Shown: one piece after another, positions 1 through 9,373 of the stretch
How positions within the stretch are numbered: position 1 is the first letter of the stretch
How the letters are laid out: each line of letters opens with the position of its first letter
Assembly (NCBI GenBank): GCA_902594815.1
Contig: CACJNL010000001.1
Coordinates: 132,188-196,187 of the forward strand
Reading direction: 5' to 3'
Length of the DNA stretch: 64,000 nt
From: an uncultured Alphaproteobacteria bacterium
GTDB lineage: Bacteria > Pseudomonadota > Alphaproteobacteria > HIMB59 > GCA-002718135
Program-made: the position numbers and the translations under genes
Notes under the pieces: generated by a model
What the model was told of the DNA's origin: nothing
The model's input: only the letters and a program-made list of their open reading frames with translations
The model's database searches: none

Positions 1-81
1 AAATTATATTTAGTTATTTTTTCTTTATTTAATAAATTTTCGATTTGTTTTATATGGTATTGGATAGTCACAAATGATTAA
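1..81 (+). CDS. C-terminal end of an unidentified, probably membrane protein (partial)
   Basis: The first frame is open from base 1 to a TAA at 79-81 and overlaps the start of the next gene by 8 bases. The 26 residues are strongly hydrophobic and aromatic (they end IWYWIVTND), as at the end of a membrane segment. The overlap with the DUF3429 gene would suit an operon. The fragment is too short to assign, and in AT-rich DNA an open stretch of this length can arise by chance. Confidence 0.35.
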   Translation, partial: KLYLVIFSLFNKFSICFIWYWIVTND

Positions 82-487
82 AAATATAAATTTACAGTTT
101 TTAATATCTTATTTAGGTCTTCTTCCATTTTTAATTGCAATAGCCGATAAATTTTTGTTTCATTACTTGAACACTAATATAGTTGATGATTTTATAATTA
201 TCTATTCATTAATTATTTTTGTTTTTATAGGTGCTATAAACTGGGACTTAAAAAAAAGATTGCCAGTTAAATTAGTGATAATTGGTTTCTTACCAAGTTT
301 AATTGCAGTTATTTTGCTATGTATGCATCTTATACTCTATGAAATTGGTCTAATTGTAATAACATTTATGATTTTACAATTTTTAATTGATAATTACTTT
401 TATAAAGAGACGTCTGAAAGAGAGGTTTATTTTAAATTGAGACTTCCTCTTACAATTTGCATAGTTGTAAGCTTAACAATTATTTAA
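74..487 (+). CDS. DUF3429 family inner-membrane protein
   Basis: This is a 137-residue protein with about four to five hydrophobic helices. The first carries ISYLGLLPFLIAIAD and a middle one FIGAINWDL, which match the pattern of the DUF3429 family (an LGLLPF motif near the start and an aromatic/Gly-rich 'G.I.W' stretch after the second helix). The biochemical role of the family is not known. The gene converges on the asparaginase gene with an 8-base overlap. The ATG at 74 is the only sensible start. Confidence 0.7.
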   Translation: MIKNINLQFLISYLGLLPFLIAIADKFLFHYLNTNIVDDFIIIYSLIIFVFIGAINWDLKKRLPVKLVIIGFLPSLIAVILLCMHLILYEIGLIVITFMILQFLIDNYFYKETSEREVYFKLRLPLTICIVVSLTII

Positions 488-1475
488 TAATAGTTTTTAT
501 AGCACCAATTTTTATTTTAGCATGATTCTGTAATTCTAAATTACTCCACTCTTTTAGTTTTCTTAAATCTTCTTTCCCAATTATTTTAAGTTTTTCAAAC
601 AATGCACAAACTGCCGAAGGCAAAACTCTCTCATTGCCATCTATGACTTTGAGAACGCCAAAAATACCTTTTTTTAAATGAATAAATAAAAACACACCTT
701 CAGCACCGCCTTTGCAAAAAATTTTTTTATTGGAAATTTTCATCAAATTGCTATCTAAATTTTTAGAGCCACCAATAAAAAAAGGATTCATGATTATAGA
801 ATTGATGAATAATTTTACATCTTCTGCATAGTCAAATCTTCCATTATAACTTTTTAAAAGGTTGCATAATCCTTGAGTTAAGTCTTTAATCTTAAACGCA
901 TATTGAGGCGCGCTACAACCATCTATTCCATAATTTTTTTTTGGAATATTGTTTTCTGTAAAAATTGAAAATACTTTTCTAATGCTTTCCTGATGGGGGT
1001 GATCAAAATCAAGATAATTTTTTATGGGCAATTTATTCATCAAACAACTTGATAGCATTGCCAAATGTTTGCCAGCGCAATTATTATGAATTTGATAAGG
1101 TTTTTTTCCAGACAAAAATAGCTTTTCAGCAGATTTTTTATCTAAAGGATTGTGTATACCACACTGAAGATGGGATGTAGTCAGATTAGTTTTCTTTAAC
1201 CAACTTTTCAATTCTTTTATGTGAAAGCTCTCTGCATTGTGTGATGAACAAGATAAGGCAATTTGTTTTTTATTTAGTTTGTAAAAATCTATAGCTTTTG
1301 AATCTGAAAAAGGTATTCCTTGAAAAATTTTTATAGACGATCTTGGATAAATTAATTCATTTGTATTTTCTGTTGAGAAAATTGTATTACCATTTAATGA
1401 CCCAATATAACATTTAATACTATGTTGACTTTCAATTATATTGTTACGAAATATAAGAGTGCTCAAACTACTCAT
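480..1475 (-). CDS. Asparaginase II family protein (L-asparagine amidohydrolase)
   Basis: The 331-residue product matches the asparaginase II family (PF06089), a group distinct from the AnsA/AnsB fold that is predicted to release ammonia from L-asparagine. Recognisable blocks are RSSIKIFQ (about residue 45), SCSSHNAE (75-82) and NNCAGKH (131-137), the counterparts of the family's RS..KP.Q, S.SH..E and NNCSGKH motifs. Length is normal. It lies 27 bases downstream of chrR on the same strand, so it might be read through from the sigma/anti-sigma genes, but nothing in its sequence links it to stress response. The specific substrate is inferred from the family. Confidence 0.85.
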   Translation of the reverse strand: MSSLSTLIFRNNIIESQHSIKCYIGSLNGNTIFSTENTNELIYPRSSIKIFQGIPFSDSKAIDFYKLNKKQIALSCSSHNAESFHIKELKSWLKKTNLTTSHLQCGIHNPLDKKSAEKLFLSGKKPYQIHNNCAGKHLAMLSSCLMNKLPIKNYLDFDHPHQESIRKVFSIFTENNIPKKNYGIDGCSAPQYAFKIKDLTQGLCNLLKSYNGRFDYAEDVKLFINSIIMNPFFIGGSKNLDSNLMKISNKKIFCKGGAEGVFLFIHLKKGIFGVLKVIDGNERVLPSAVCALFEKLKIIGKEDLRKLKEWSNLELQNHAKIKIGAIKTIIK

Positions 1476-1502
1476 AATTTCTTATAGAGCAAAAAATAAT
1501 AA

Positions 1503-2132
1503 TTACTTAAAAAAAGATTTTATAAAAGTGAAAAGATTTAATAAGGATCCGAACTTACCGAAAAATACTACATCGTTTTCAGTAATTGATAGGCAAATAC
1601 AACCATCTTTGTTGCATGCAACAGGATTATGTTTGATTTTCTGATCATTAATTTGCATATCACCTTTGTTGTATTCTCCATATTCATCACAAAAGCTGCC
1701 ATCAAGCACAAGGATGTATTCTTTTCCATTATGTGAGTGTAGTGGGACAGCGGTTCCAGGGTCCATTTTTATAAGTTTCACAGAATCTTTATCGTTAACT
1801 GGTATACTGAATTCTTTAAAACCTTTGTACACAGATTTCCAATTAATATTTTTTAGATCTCCAATGATATTTTCAAGCGGATTGTTTTTTGATTTTACGT
1901 TTTCATTTGAAGGCTTCTTACTTTTAATACAATCTGAAAATTTGATTTTTTTTAATTTAATCCCTTCAAGATCCTCAAAGTTTTTTGCAAGTAAATTGTC
2001 AAATATTGAGGCCTTTTTAGAAGCAACACTATTGAGATAGAGGTACATCGAAGTAAATAAGCTTTTTGCCTCTCCAAGATTTCCGCTTGAGTAGCTGAAA
2101 ATTAAATCGTTTTTTTGTGTTGTAGTATTCAT
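1503..2132 (-). CDS. chrR: ChrR-like cupin anti-sigma factor, N-terminal zinc site lost
   Basis: The 209-residue protein has the two-part layout of ChrR: a short N-terminal anti-sigma domain and a C-terminal cupin. In ChrR the first part binds zinc through two His and two Cys and holds RpoE until singlet oxygen arrives. Here the matching stretch (residues 11-38, SGNLGEAKSLF then MYLYLNSVA) has no His or Cys at all. The cupin ligands appear intact (H132, H134, E138 in PLHSHNGKE, and H168). The start overlaps the end of the sigma gene by 4 bases, which supports the pairing. The function is inferred from this coupling; the lost zinc site suggests altered signal sensing. Confidence 0.82.
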   Translation of the reverse strand: MNTTTQKNDLIFSYSSGNLGEAKSLFTSMYLYLNSVASKKASIFDNLLAKNFEDLEGIKLKKIKFSDCIKSKKPSNENVKSKNNPLENIIGDLKNINWKSVYKGFKEFSIPVNDKDSVKLIKMDPGTAVPLHSHNGKEYILVLDGSFCDEYGEYNKGDMQINDQKIKHNPVACNKDGCICLSITENDVVFFGKFGSLLNLFTFIKSFFK

Positions 2133-2653
2133 AGAATATGTTTTTGCATTTTACTAAGAGTAGCTCTTATTCTTGATTTAACTGTACCTAATGGAATTTC
2201 AAGCTCTGCAGCTATAATTTTATGACTTTTTTGCTCAAAAAAGCTCATTTTTATCAATTTTTTTTGATTTTGATCTAATTCTTCTGTTATTTTATTAATT
2301 GTAGACTCTATTTCGTAATCATTAGATTTATCATTTTCATATAAAAAGTCTCTAACATCCTCACTGGACACATTTTTTTGATTTTTCCTATAAAAGTCGA
2401 TTTTTTTATTTCTGGCAATTGTAAACGACCATGTAATAAATTTTGATTTTTCTGAATTGAAAAGTTCAGCTTTTATCCAGATAGTGCTCAAAACTTCCTG
2501 CGTAAGCTCTTCGGCTAGCTCACTACTCAAATTATGTTTAAGATAATAAGCATTAATTTTTGGAGCGATGTAATCGAATATTTCAGAAAACGCTGTTTCG
2601 TCTCTATCTTTTGCTATCCTTTTTACTAGATCAACAGCTTTTTTATTATCCAT
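2129..2653 (-). CDS. rpoE: ECF RNA polymerase sigma factor, RpoE/ECF11 type
   Basis: The 174-residue protein has a region 2 (residues about 25-95, including SSELAEELTQEVLSTIW and the -10 binding segment TWSFTIARNKKIDFYRK) and a region 4 helix-turn-helix near the end (KIIAAELEIPLGTVKSRIR). No region 1 or 3 is present, as in ECF factors. The gene directly precedes and overlaps a chrR-type anti-sigma gene, the arrangement of the ECF11 group that answers singlet oxygen and photo-oxidative stress in alphaproteobacteria. I did not find a convincing ECF11-type promoter in the 69 bases upstream. Confidence 0.92.
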   Translation of the reverse strand: MDNKKAVDLVKRIAKDRDETAFSEIFDYIAPKINAYYLKHNLSSELAEELTQEVLSTIWIKAELFNSEKSKFITWSFTIARNKKIDFYRKNQKNVSSEDVRDFLYENDKSNDYEIESTINKITEELDQNQKKLIKMSFFEQKSHKIIAAELEIPLGTVKSRIRATLSKMQKHIL

Positions 2654-2722
2654 ATATCATATTAATAATCTTAAACTTTATTACTATATCAGAATGGTAT
2701 AATAACAAAAATATACTAATAC

Positions 2723-3196
2723 ATGAAAAAAGTCGCATCTATATTTTTAGTTGTTTGTATCGTTTTTATCGCCAAACAATCCATGTCTCTAGAAAAGGGC
2801 AAGTGGTCTTTTGTTAAAGACAATGATTGGTGTTACATTGGCTCATCCCCTATTGAGTCCGATTTGCCTGAGACAAAAAAAAGAGGTGAAAACTATATCC
2901 TTGTTTATAAAATTATTGGTAGTGAGGAAAACATTATTCAGATTGAAGCAGGATATAAATATAACTTAGATAAGAAAATAAACGTTAAAATAGATAAGGC
3001 TAATTATGATTTTTATTCAACCGAAGACTCTTCTGAGACTGCTTGGACTAATGATGATAAAAAAGTAATATATGCCATGAAAAAAGGACTCGAATTAACA
3101 CTCACAGGTGAGTCAGCAAGAGGAACAATAACAAACGACGTGTATACTCTTAAAGGTTTTACAAACGCAGTAAATCAATTAAATCAAGACTGCTAA
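2723..3196 (+). CDS. Secreted protein resembling invasion-associated locus B (IalB)
   Basis: The 157-residue protein starts with a signal peptide ([22 protein letters not shown]) and continues [18 protein letters not shown], like the 'W.V.CW' opening of IalB-family proteins. Two cysteines survive in the mature part (in DWCY and at the last residue), enough for one disulfide. The family is exported and named from Bartonella; in free-living marine bacteria its role is unknown and has nothing to do with invasion. It diverges from rpoE and sits 1 base before argG. Assignment is by pattern only. Confidence 0.6.
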   Translation: MKKVASIFLVVCIVFIAKQSMSLEKGKWSFVKDNDWCYIGSSPIESDLPETKKRGENYILVYKIIGSEENIIQIEAGYKYNLDKKINVKIDKANYDFYSTEDSSETAWTNDDKKVIYAMKKGLELTLTGESARGTITNDVYTLKGFTNAVNQLNQDC

Positions 3197-3197
3197 T

Positions 3198-4391
3198 ATG
3201 GCAAAAAAAATTGTGTTAGCATATTCTGGAGGACTTGACACAAGCGTTATCCTAAAATGGTTGCAAGTAAAATACCAGTGTCCTGTTGTTACCTTTACTG
3301 CTGATTTAGGACAGGGTGAGGAGCTCAGCCCTGTTAAAGGAAAAGCACAGTCTCTTGGAGTTGAAGAAATTTTTATAGAGGATTTAAGAGAAGAGTTTGT
3401 AAGAGATTATGTGTATCCGATGTTTAGAGCCAATGCAATTTATGAGGGAACATATTTTTTAGGTACTGCAATTGCAAGACCACTAATTGCAAAAAGACAA
3501 ATTGAAATTGCAAATATAGTGGGAGCTGATGCTGTTGCCCACGGTGCCACAGGAAAAGGAAATGACCAAGTAAGATTTGAACTTGGGTATTATGCTAACA
3601 AACATGATATTAAAGTCATATCCCCGTGGAGAGAATGGGAATTAAATTCAAGAAATGATTTAATTAATTTTGCCGAAAAATATCAAATACCAATCGCAAA
3701 AGATAAAAGAGGAGAAGCCCCTTTTAGTACAGATGCAAATTTGCTACATACGTCTTCTGAAGGTAAAGTTCTTGAAAATCCATGGATAGAAGCACCAGAA
3801 TATGTTTATTCAAGAACAAAATCTATAGAAAACTCAAAAGAAGAACCTGAAGAAATATTAGTTTCATTTAAAAATGGTGATGCAATTGCTATTAATAACA
3901 ACAACCTAAAACCACATGAAGTTTTAAGTGAGTTAAACTCTTATGGTTATGAGCATGGTATTGGAAGAGAAGATATTGTTGAAAATCGTTTTGTTGGAAT
4001 GAAATCTAGAGGAATTTATGAAACTCCAGGTGGAACAATTCTTGCTAAAGCACATAGAGCTATTGAGAGCATTACGTTAGACAGGGGTGAAGCACATCTT
4101 AAAGATGAGCTAATGCCAAAATATTCTGAGGTAATTTACAACGGACTTTGGTTTTCTTCTGAGAGAGCGGCCCTTCAAAATTTAATTGATAGTACTCAGT
4201 CAAATGTAAATGGTGATGTAAAATTAAAATTGTATAAAGGAAACGTAATTGTCACGGGTAGAAGATCTCCTAATAGTAAATATGATTTATCAATGGTGTC
4301 ATTTGATGAAAAAGGTGATTATGATCAAAGAGACGCAGAGGGTTTTATAAAAATTAATTCATTACGATTAAAGAATTTTAACAAAAAATAA
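3198..4391 (+). CDS. argG: Argininosuccinate synthase
   Basis: This enzyme joins citrulline and aspartate with ATP in arginine synthesis. The 397-residue product has the N-type ATP pyrophosphatase loop [10 protein letters not shown] at residues 8-17 and the downstream blocks [14 protein letters not shown] and SPWREWEL, all diagnostic. Length is normal for the bacterial type I enzyme. It follows the IalB-like gene after one base and converges on folD with only 7 bases between the stops, with no visible terminator. No argH lies nearby. Confidence 0.98.
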   Translation: MAKKIVLAYSGGLDTSVILKWLQVKYQCPVVTFTADLGQGEELSPVKGKAQSLGVEEIFIEDLREEFVRDYVYPMFRANAIYEGTYFLGTAIARPLIAKRQIEIANIVGADAVAHGATGKGNDQVRFELGYYANKHDIKVISPWREWELNSRNDLINFAEKYQIPIAKDKRGEAPFSTDANLLHTSSEGKVLENPWIEAPEYVYSRTKSIENSKEEPEEILVSFKNGDAIAINNNNLKPHEVLSELNSYGYEHGIGREDIVENRFVGMKSRGIYETPGGTILAKAHRAIESITLDRGEAHLKDELMPKYSEVIYNGLWFSSERAALQNLIDSTQSNVNGDVKLKLYKGNVIVTGRRSPNSKYDLSMVSFDEKGDYDQRDAEGFIKINSLRLKNFNKK

Positions 4392-4398
4392 TAACAAT

Positions 4399-5283
4399 TT
4401 ATTTTAACGAATTTTTAAAAGCTATTGTAGTATTTCTTAAAAGACATGCAATAGTCATTGGTCCCACTCCTCCAGGAACAGGGGTAATTGCTGAAGCATT
4501 TTTCTCAGCTTGAGCAAAATTTACATCACCTACTAACTTATTCTTTTTTTCACCATCTTTCTCAATCTCAATTCGATTTATACCAACATCAATTACAATT
4601 GCACCCTTTTTAATCCAATCACCTTTAATCATCTCAGGTCTTCCAACAGCAGCAACAACAATATCAGCATTTCTACAAACATCTTCTAAGTTTATAGTTT
4701 TTGAATGCGCGATTGTAACTGTGCATGACTCTTTCAATAATAGTTGAGCCATAGGCTTGCCGACAATATTTGATCTTCCTACCACTACTGCATTCATTCC
4801 ACTAAGACTAACCTCTAATCCTTTCAACATTAAAAGACAGCCATAAGGCGTACATGGAATTAATAGATTTTCATCATTGTTGCTTGCAATAGATAATCTG
4901 CCGACATTTAAAGGATGAAAACCATCAGCGTCTTTGTCGGGATGTATTGAGTCTAAAATAATTTGTTCATTAATATGTTTGGGTAATGGAAGTTGGACTA
5001 AAATACCGTTTACATTTTCTTGATTGTTAAGTTTATTAACCAATTCAAGTAACTCTTTTTCTGTTGTTTCTTCACCAATATGATGATCAATTACTTCAAT
5101 GCCAACCTCTTTTGCGCTTTTAGTTTTTGCTTTAACATAAACACTACTTGCAGCAACGTTGCCCACTTGAACAACAGCCAAGCCTGGAGCTTTTCCTGTT
5201 GAAGATCTTAAGTTGTCTATTTCAAGTTTAAGATTATTTCTTAAATTTTGCGCAATTTCTTTGCCATTAATTAAAGCTGTCAT
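4399..5283 (-). CDS. folD: Bifunctional methylenetetrahydrofolate dehydrogenase/cyclohydrolase
   Basis: FolD interconverts 5,10-methylene-, methenyl- and 10-formyl-tetrahydrofolate with NADP. The protein shows the [11 protein letters not shown] helix with the catalytic lysine, the VQLPLP motif, the nucleotide-binding [11 protein letters not shown] loop and the closing PGGVGPMT signature. I chose the ATG at 5283 (294 residues, MTALINGKE) rather than an in-frame ATG at 5304: a clear GAGGTG ribosome site lies at 5286-5291, and the longer form would run into the yggT stop. It is probably co-transcribed with yggT. Confidence 0.97.
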   Translation of the reverse strand: MTALINGKEIAQNLRNNLKLEIDNLRSSTGKAPGLAVVQVGNVAASSVYVKAKTKSAKEVGIEVIDHHIGEETTEKELLELVNKLNNQENVNGILVQLPLPKHINEQIILDSIHPDKDADGFHPLNVGRLSIASNNDENLLIPCTPYGCLLMLKGLEVSLSGMNAVVVGRSNIVGKPMAQLLLKESCTVTIAHSKTINLEDVCRNADIVVAAVGRPEMIKGDWIKKGAIVIDVGINRIEIEKDGEKKNKLVGDVNFAQAEKNASAITPVPGGVGPMTIACLLRNTTIAFKNSLK

Positions 5284-5284
5284 A

Positions 5285-5566
5285 TCACCTCGGCCAATAT
5301 TCAATTAGTAAGCTTTTAATAAACCATAATCCCAGATAAACAATAATTGGTGATATATCTATAGTCCCAAAATTGGGTATATATCTTCTTACTAGGTTTA
5401 AACTTGGCTCACAAAGACGATACATCGCCTCCATGATGCTGTAAACAAATCGGTTAGATGAATTAATAATATTAAAATTTAATAACCAAGTAGCAATTAT
5501 ATAAAGTAATAAAATAAATTGATATAAGTTAATTATTTGAATTATTAATCCTAAAAGAGAATTCAT
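5285..5566 (-). CDS. YggT family membrane protein
   Basis: The 93-residue protein has two hydrophobic stretches separated by the conserved block [18 protein letters not shown] followed by [11 protein letters not shown], the hallmark of the YggT family. Members are small integral membrane proteins whose role is poorly defined; links to osmotic shock and to cell division or chloroplast nucleoids are reported for relatives. It ends 2 bases before folD and likely shares its transcript. Confidence 0.9.
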   Translation of the reverse strand: MNSLLGLIIQIINLYQFILLLYIIATWLLNFNIINSSNRFVYSIMEAMYRLCEPSLNLVRRYIPNFGTIDISPIIVYLGLWFIKSLLIEYWPR

Positions 5567-5644
5567 TTACTTATCATAAATAATTATTTTATCATCAAAT
5601 TGCAAAGGGAATAATATTCTTTTGACAGCATTGTTTATGACATA

Positions 5645-5677
5645 AAAAAAGCGGTCTTAATTTAGACCGCTTTTGTT
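5645..5677 (-). terminator. Rho-independent terminator after the amino-acid binding protein
   Basis: An 11-bp stem (AAAAGCGGTCT with AGACCGCTTTT) closes a 6-base loop, starting about 16 bases past the stop of the minus-strand gene at 5693. On the minus strand the stem is followed by a T run. The symmetrical A/T flanks could make it work in both directions. Confidence 0.9.
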
Positions 5678-5692
5678 TAATTTTATATTAAT

Positions 5693-6538
5693 TTACATCG
5701 AAATATCTCTGCCAAACCACTTCTTTGTAATTTCAGCAGTTGTGCCATCTGCAGACATTGCAGCTATAGCCTCATTCCACATTTCTAAAATATCAGTGTC
5801 TTCTTTTCTTACTGCTCCACCAACACCATCTCCAAAAACTCCTCCTGAAAATGTTGGTCCGGTAAAGGCTACATCAACACCGCCGTCAGATTCCATAAAA
5901 TCAATTATTGATCCAACATCCGCTAAGATTGCATCACATCTACCGGCTGCTAAATCTAAATTATGATCATCAACACTTTGATACAATTTAACTTTTACAG
6001 CACCAGACATATGTTTTTCAAGAAAGTTTTGATGAATAGTTGAAGATTGAACACAAACAGTAGCGCCATTCATTGCTGCAATTAATTGACCAATCGCTGC
6101 TTGCTCTTTACCACCAGCATTGTTTAGATTAACCTTATTAACTCCACCAGTAAACTTCGCTACTGACAAACCTTCAAGACCACTGCCTTTTAGGACGGCA
6201 AATCTTGCTCCATCTGTCATATACCCGTTAGTAAAATTAACTTTTTCTTTTCTTTCTTCAGTAATTGACATACCGGCAATAATAATGTCGTATTTACCTT
6301 GAAGCAAAGCAGGTATGATTCCATCCCAATCCTGAGTTACCCATTCGCATTCTACACCCATTCTTGCACATGCTTCATTACCAAAATCAATTTCAGCACC
6401 TTCGAGATCTCCAGCAGAATTTAGATTATTCCATGGAGGATAAGCTCCTTCAGTACCTATTCTAATTGATTTAGCATTTCCTATAGCTGTTACACTTACT
6501 AAGCTTAAAGAAAATAATAATAATAAAATTTTTTTCAC
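5693..6538 (-). CDS. Periplasmic substrate-binding protein of a polar amino-acid ABC transporter
   Basis: The 281-residue protein starts with a signal peptide ending near IGNAKS, then IRIGTEGAYPPWNN and DLEGAEIDFGNE, the family 3 solute-binding (PF00497) pattern. The block DWDGIIPALLQGKYDIIIAG followed by MSITEERK is typical of the lysine/arginine/ornithine/histidine and opine branch; an arginine- or ornithine-like ligand is a guess. A strong AGGAGG site lies 5-11 bases before the ATG. No permease or ATPase gene flanks it, so it is an orphan here, and the strong ribosome site plus private terminator suggest a highly expressed single gene. Confidence 0.9.
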   Translation of the reverse strand: MKKILLLLFSLSLVSVTAIGNAKSIRIGTEGAYPPWNNLNSAGDLEGAEIDFGNEACARMGVECEWVTQDWDGIIPALLQGKYDIIIAGMSITEERKEKVNFTNGYMTDGARFAVLKGSGLEGLSVAKFTGGVNKVNLNNAGGKEQAAIGQLIAAMNGATVCVQSSTIHQNFLEKHMSGAVKVKLYQSVDDHNLDLAAGRCDAILADVGSIIDFMESDGGVDVAFTGPTFSGGVFGDGVGGAVRKEDTDILEMWNEAIAAMSADGTTAEITKKWFGRDISM

Positions 6539-6628
6539 AATTCCTCCTTGTGTATTACTTAAAGATAGTAATTTGATATATTTATATGAAAGTCATATAT
6601 CCTTCATCAGAAAATACAAATCAAATAC

Positions 6629-7012
6629 TCAATTCGACTGAGTTTTTTTCAAATTTCTAGCAAAAAAACCAAGTGAAACTAACAATATAAGGAAAGGGGT
6701 AATCCATAGAAGCATATTTTTTAAGTTAAAATATGGTTTAAATAAAATATATTCACCATATCTGTCAGTTAAAAAAATTTTAATTTCTTTTTCATTTAAC
6801 CCCTCATTAAATTTCTCCTTAACTATATTTTTAATATCGTTTGCAAATTCTGAGTCTGAGTCATAAACACTTTGATTTTGACAAGTCATGCATCTTAATT
6901 CAAGGGTTAATTTTTTAATTTTATTATTTAAATCTTCAGCAGATAAAACAGAATTACAAATAAAAAAAAATAAAAAATATAAAACTAAATTAAAATAGTG
7001 CTGAAATTTCAT
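6629..7012 (-). CDS. ccmH: Cytochrome c maturation protein CcmH
   Basis: CcmH keeps apocytochrome cysteines reduced for heme attachment by CcmF. The 127-residue protein has a signal peptide or anchor, the redox motif LRCMTCQNQS with C41 and C44, the helical block FLTDRYGEYILFKPYF and a C-terminal membrane helix, so it is the short form without a fused CcmI part. It overlaps ccmG by 23 bases. It is the last gene of the ccm operon; ccmI (cycH), which often follows, is not next to it. Confidence 0.95.
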   Translation of the reverse strand: MKFQHYFNLVLYFLFFFICNSVLSAEDLNNKIKKLTLELRCMTCQNQSVYDSDSEFANDIKNIVKEKFNEGLNEKEIKIFLTDRYGEYILFKPYFNLKNMLLWITPFLILLVSLGFFARNLKKTQSN

Positions 7013-7511
7013 TACTTAATATTTCCTCTGTTAAAGGACCCATGTGCTTGAATATTATTTTACCTTCATTACTAATAATAAAAGTTTCAGGCAAACCAAA
7101 TACCCCAAATTCAAGAGCTATTCTACCATCTTGATCCAGTCCTACAAATGAATATGGATTGCCTTCCTCACTTAAATATTGTTTGGAGTCATCTAGATCG
7201 TCTTTGTGAGAAATTCCAACAAGATAAATGTTTGGGTGATTTTTTTTTATTTTAAAAAATAAATGGTGCTCGGCTCTACAAGGTGTACACCAAGAGGCAA
7301 AAAAATTTATAAGTGTATAAGTTTCTATATCATCTGATGATAGTTTTATATTTTCATCATACAAACTAACTGTAGAAAATTCTGGTAGTTGTTTGTCTAT
7401 TAAGGCACTTGGGGGACTGTTTGGATCTTTTTCGAGCAATATAAACAAAAGAAAAAATACACAAACTAAAGCTAATAAAATTAAAGGAACAAATTTAATT
7501 ATTTTTTTCAT
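6990..7511 (-). CDS. ccmG: Thiol:disulfide interchange protein CcmG/DsbE
   Basis: This membrane-anchored periplasmic thioredoxin passes reductant to CcmH and apocytochrome c. The 173-residue protein has an N-terminal membrane anchor (residues 6-27), then a thioredoxin fold with FFASWCTPCRAEH (catalytic C75 and C78) and the cis-Pro block FGVFGLPETFII. The ATG overlaps the ccmF stop by 4 bases, showing translational coupling. Confidence 0.97.
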   Translation of the reverse strand: MKKIIKFVPLILLALVCVFFLLFILLEKDPNSPPSALIDKQLPEFSTVSLYDENIKLSSDDIETYTLINFFASWCTPCRAEHHLFFKIKKNHPNIYLVGISHKDDLDDSKQYLSEEGNPYSFVGLDQDGRIALEFGVFGLPETFIISNEGKIIFKHMGPLTEEILSNEISALF

Positions 7512-9373
7512 CTTTTAAAAATTGCTATAAATCCTGAAAATATCATTATAAATACACCTATCCAAATAAAACTTACTAGAGGATTTAAATATACCTTTAC
7601 ACTCCATACACCATCTTGTTCATTGCCAAGTATCATATAAATGTCTTGTAACCAGTCGTGATATATTCCTGCTTCAGTAGTTATCATCTTAGATACTGGA
7701 TAGAAATTTTTTGCTGGCAAAATATAGCCAACTAACTCTTCGCCCTTTTTTACACTAAAAGTTGCTTTTAGTGATTGGTAATTTTTTTCTTGTACAACCT
7801 TCACATTTTCTAGTTTTAGAACCTTACCATCTACATTAATTTTATCTCCTGAAGAAATCTCAAAATTATATTCATTTTGATAAATACTAGAAAATGTAAT
7901 TCCAATTATCATAATACCAACACCAATATGTGCTACAAAACTATTTATTGACTTTAAATAGTTAAACGAAAATAAAAATTTATATCTCAATATTATAGAT
8001 AATATAGAGGCAAAAATTATCCAAGACCCTAAAAGAAAACCTATAAATCCCCATATATTAAAGTCTGTAAAATAAGCATGAAGACAAACAAACAAACTTA
8101 ATAACAAAAAAACTATTACATAATTTCTAAATTTTTTAATTCTATTTGATTGCCAAGAAAGAACAGGGGCAACACTCATCAACAAAAACCCAGGTAAAAG
8201 AATAGGCAATACTGTTGAATTGAAGTAGGGACCTCCAACTGAAATTCGAGTGTTAGTAAGGACCTCAATAATTATTGGATAAATAGTTCCTAGAAGTATT
8301 GTCAGCATAGCTATTATCATAAGAATATTATTGATGATTAAGGCTGAAGTTTTATTTATTAACAACAATCGTAAATTATTTTTTTTAGTTGGTGACTTGA
8401 TTAGGAATATTAAAAAACCAAAACCAGTAGTTAAAAAGAAAATTAATAAAATAAAAAGACCTCTAGAGGCATCAGATGCAAAAGAATGTACACTAGTTAA
8501 TATTCCCGACCTAACTAAAAATGTTCCTAAAACACTTAAAGAAAAACAGAGTATTGACAGGAAAACGATCCATCGCTCAATAGCTTGTTCGCCTCTAATC
8601 ATTATTAGAGAATGAACTAGTGCTAAACCAACTATCCAAGGCATCAATGAAATATTCTCTACAGGGTCCCAAAACCACCAACCACCCCATCCAAGCTCAT
8701 AGTATGCCCAATAAGATCCAAGCGCAATACCTGCAGTTAAAAAAGTCCAACTAACGATTGACCACTTTTTTGTTTCAACAATCCAGTGTTGATCATTATT
8801 ATTCTCAAGCAAACTTGCAATACCCAGACTAAAAACTAAAGAAAAACCAACATATCCTAAATAAAGCATTGGAGGGTGTATTGCGAGAGCTGGATCTTGT
8901 AAAATGGGATTCAATCCCAAACCTTCATTTACATCGACTGAATTTACCAAAAAAGGATTAGAGGTAAAAATAACAAATAAAGAGAAAATAAGGAAAATTC
9001 CATTCTGAATTTTTAAAACATTAATTTTAAAACCATCAAATGATCTACTTATGAAGGAGTATAAAAATCCATAGATTGAAATCATGCTAAGCCACAATAA
9101 GATGGACCCTTCATGATTCCCCCAAGTGCCCGATATTTTATAAATTAATGGTTTGTCTGAATGAGAGTTTTGAAAAACATTAAAGTTTGAAAAATCAGAG
9201 GTGATATATGCTGTCATTAAGGATAAAAAAGATACACAAATTAACAATGTTGAAAATCTTAAAATTACATAAAAATATTTTATTTTTAAATTAATGATTG
9301 ATTTAGGAATCAAAACCAAAAAAGAAAACAATGTTGATAAACACAATGAAGAAAAACCCACTAATGAAATCAT
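7508..9373 (-). CDS. ccmF: Heme lyase subunit CcmF
   Basis: CcmF is the large membrane protein that attaches heme from holo-CcmE to apocytochrome c. The 621-residue product has many membrane helices and the tryptophan-rich heme-binding WWD segment GWGGWWFWDPVEN at about residues 228-240, plus conserved periplasmic and membrane histidines such as in DPALAIHPPMLYLGYVG. Length is slightly below the usual 640-660. It overlaps ccmE and ccmG by 4 bases each. Confidence 0.97.
   Translation of the reverse strand: MISLVGFSSLCLSTLFSFLVLIPKSIINLKIKYFYVILRFSTLLICVSFLSLMTAYITSDFSNFNVFQNSHSDKPLIYKISGTWGNHEGSILLWLSMISIYGFLYSFISRSFDGFKINVLKIQNGIFLIFSLFVIFTSNPFLVNSVDVNEGLGLNPILQDPALAIHPPMLYLGYVGFSLVFSLGIASLLENNNDQHWIVETKKWSIVSWTFLTAGIALGSYWAYYELGWGGWWFWDPVENISLMPWIVGLALVHSLIMIRGEQAIERWIVFLSILCFSLSVLGTFLVRSGILTSVHSFASDASRGLFILLIFFLTTGFGFLIFLIKSPTKKNNLRLLLINKTSALIINNILMIIAMLTILLGTIYPIIIEVLTNTRISVGGPYFNSTVLPILLPGFLLMSVAPVLSWQSNRIKKFRNYVIVFLLLSLFVCLHAYFTDFNIWGFIGFLLGSWIIFASILSIILRYKFLFSFNYLKSINSFVAHIGVGIMIIGITFSSIYQNEYNFEISSGDKINVDGKVLKLENVKVVQEKNYQSLKATFSVKKGEELVGYILPAKNFYPVSKMITTEAGIYHDWLQDIYMILGNEQDGVWSVKVYLNPLVSFIWIGVFIMIFSGFIAIFKR

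Noticed and set aside
2698-2703. TATAAT upstream of the IalB-like gene as a promoter
   Set aside because: No fitting -35 box at 16-18 bases; left unlisted as a promoter.
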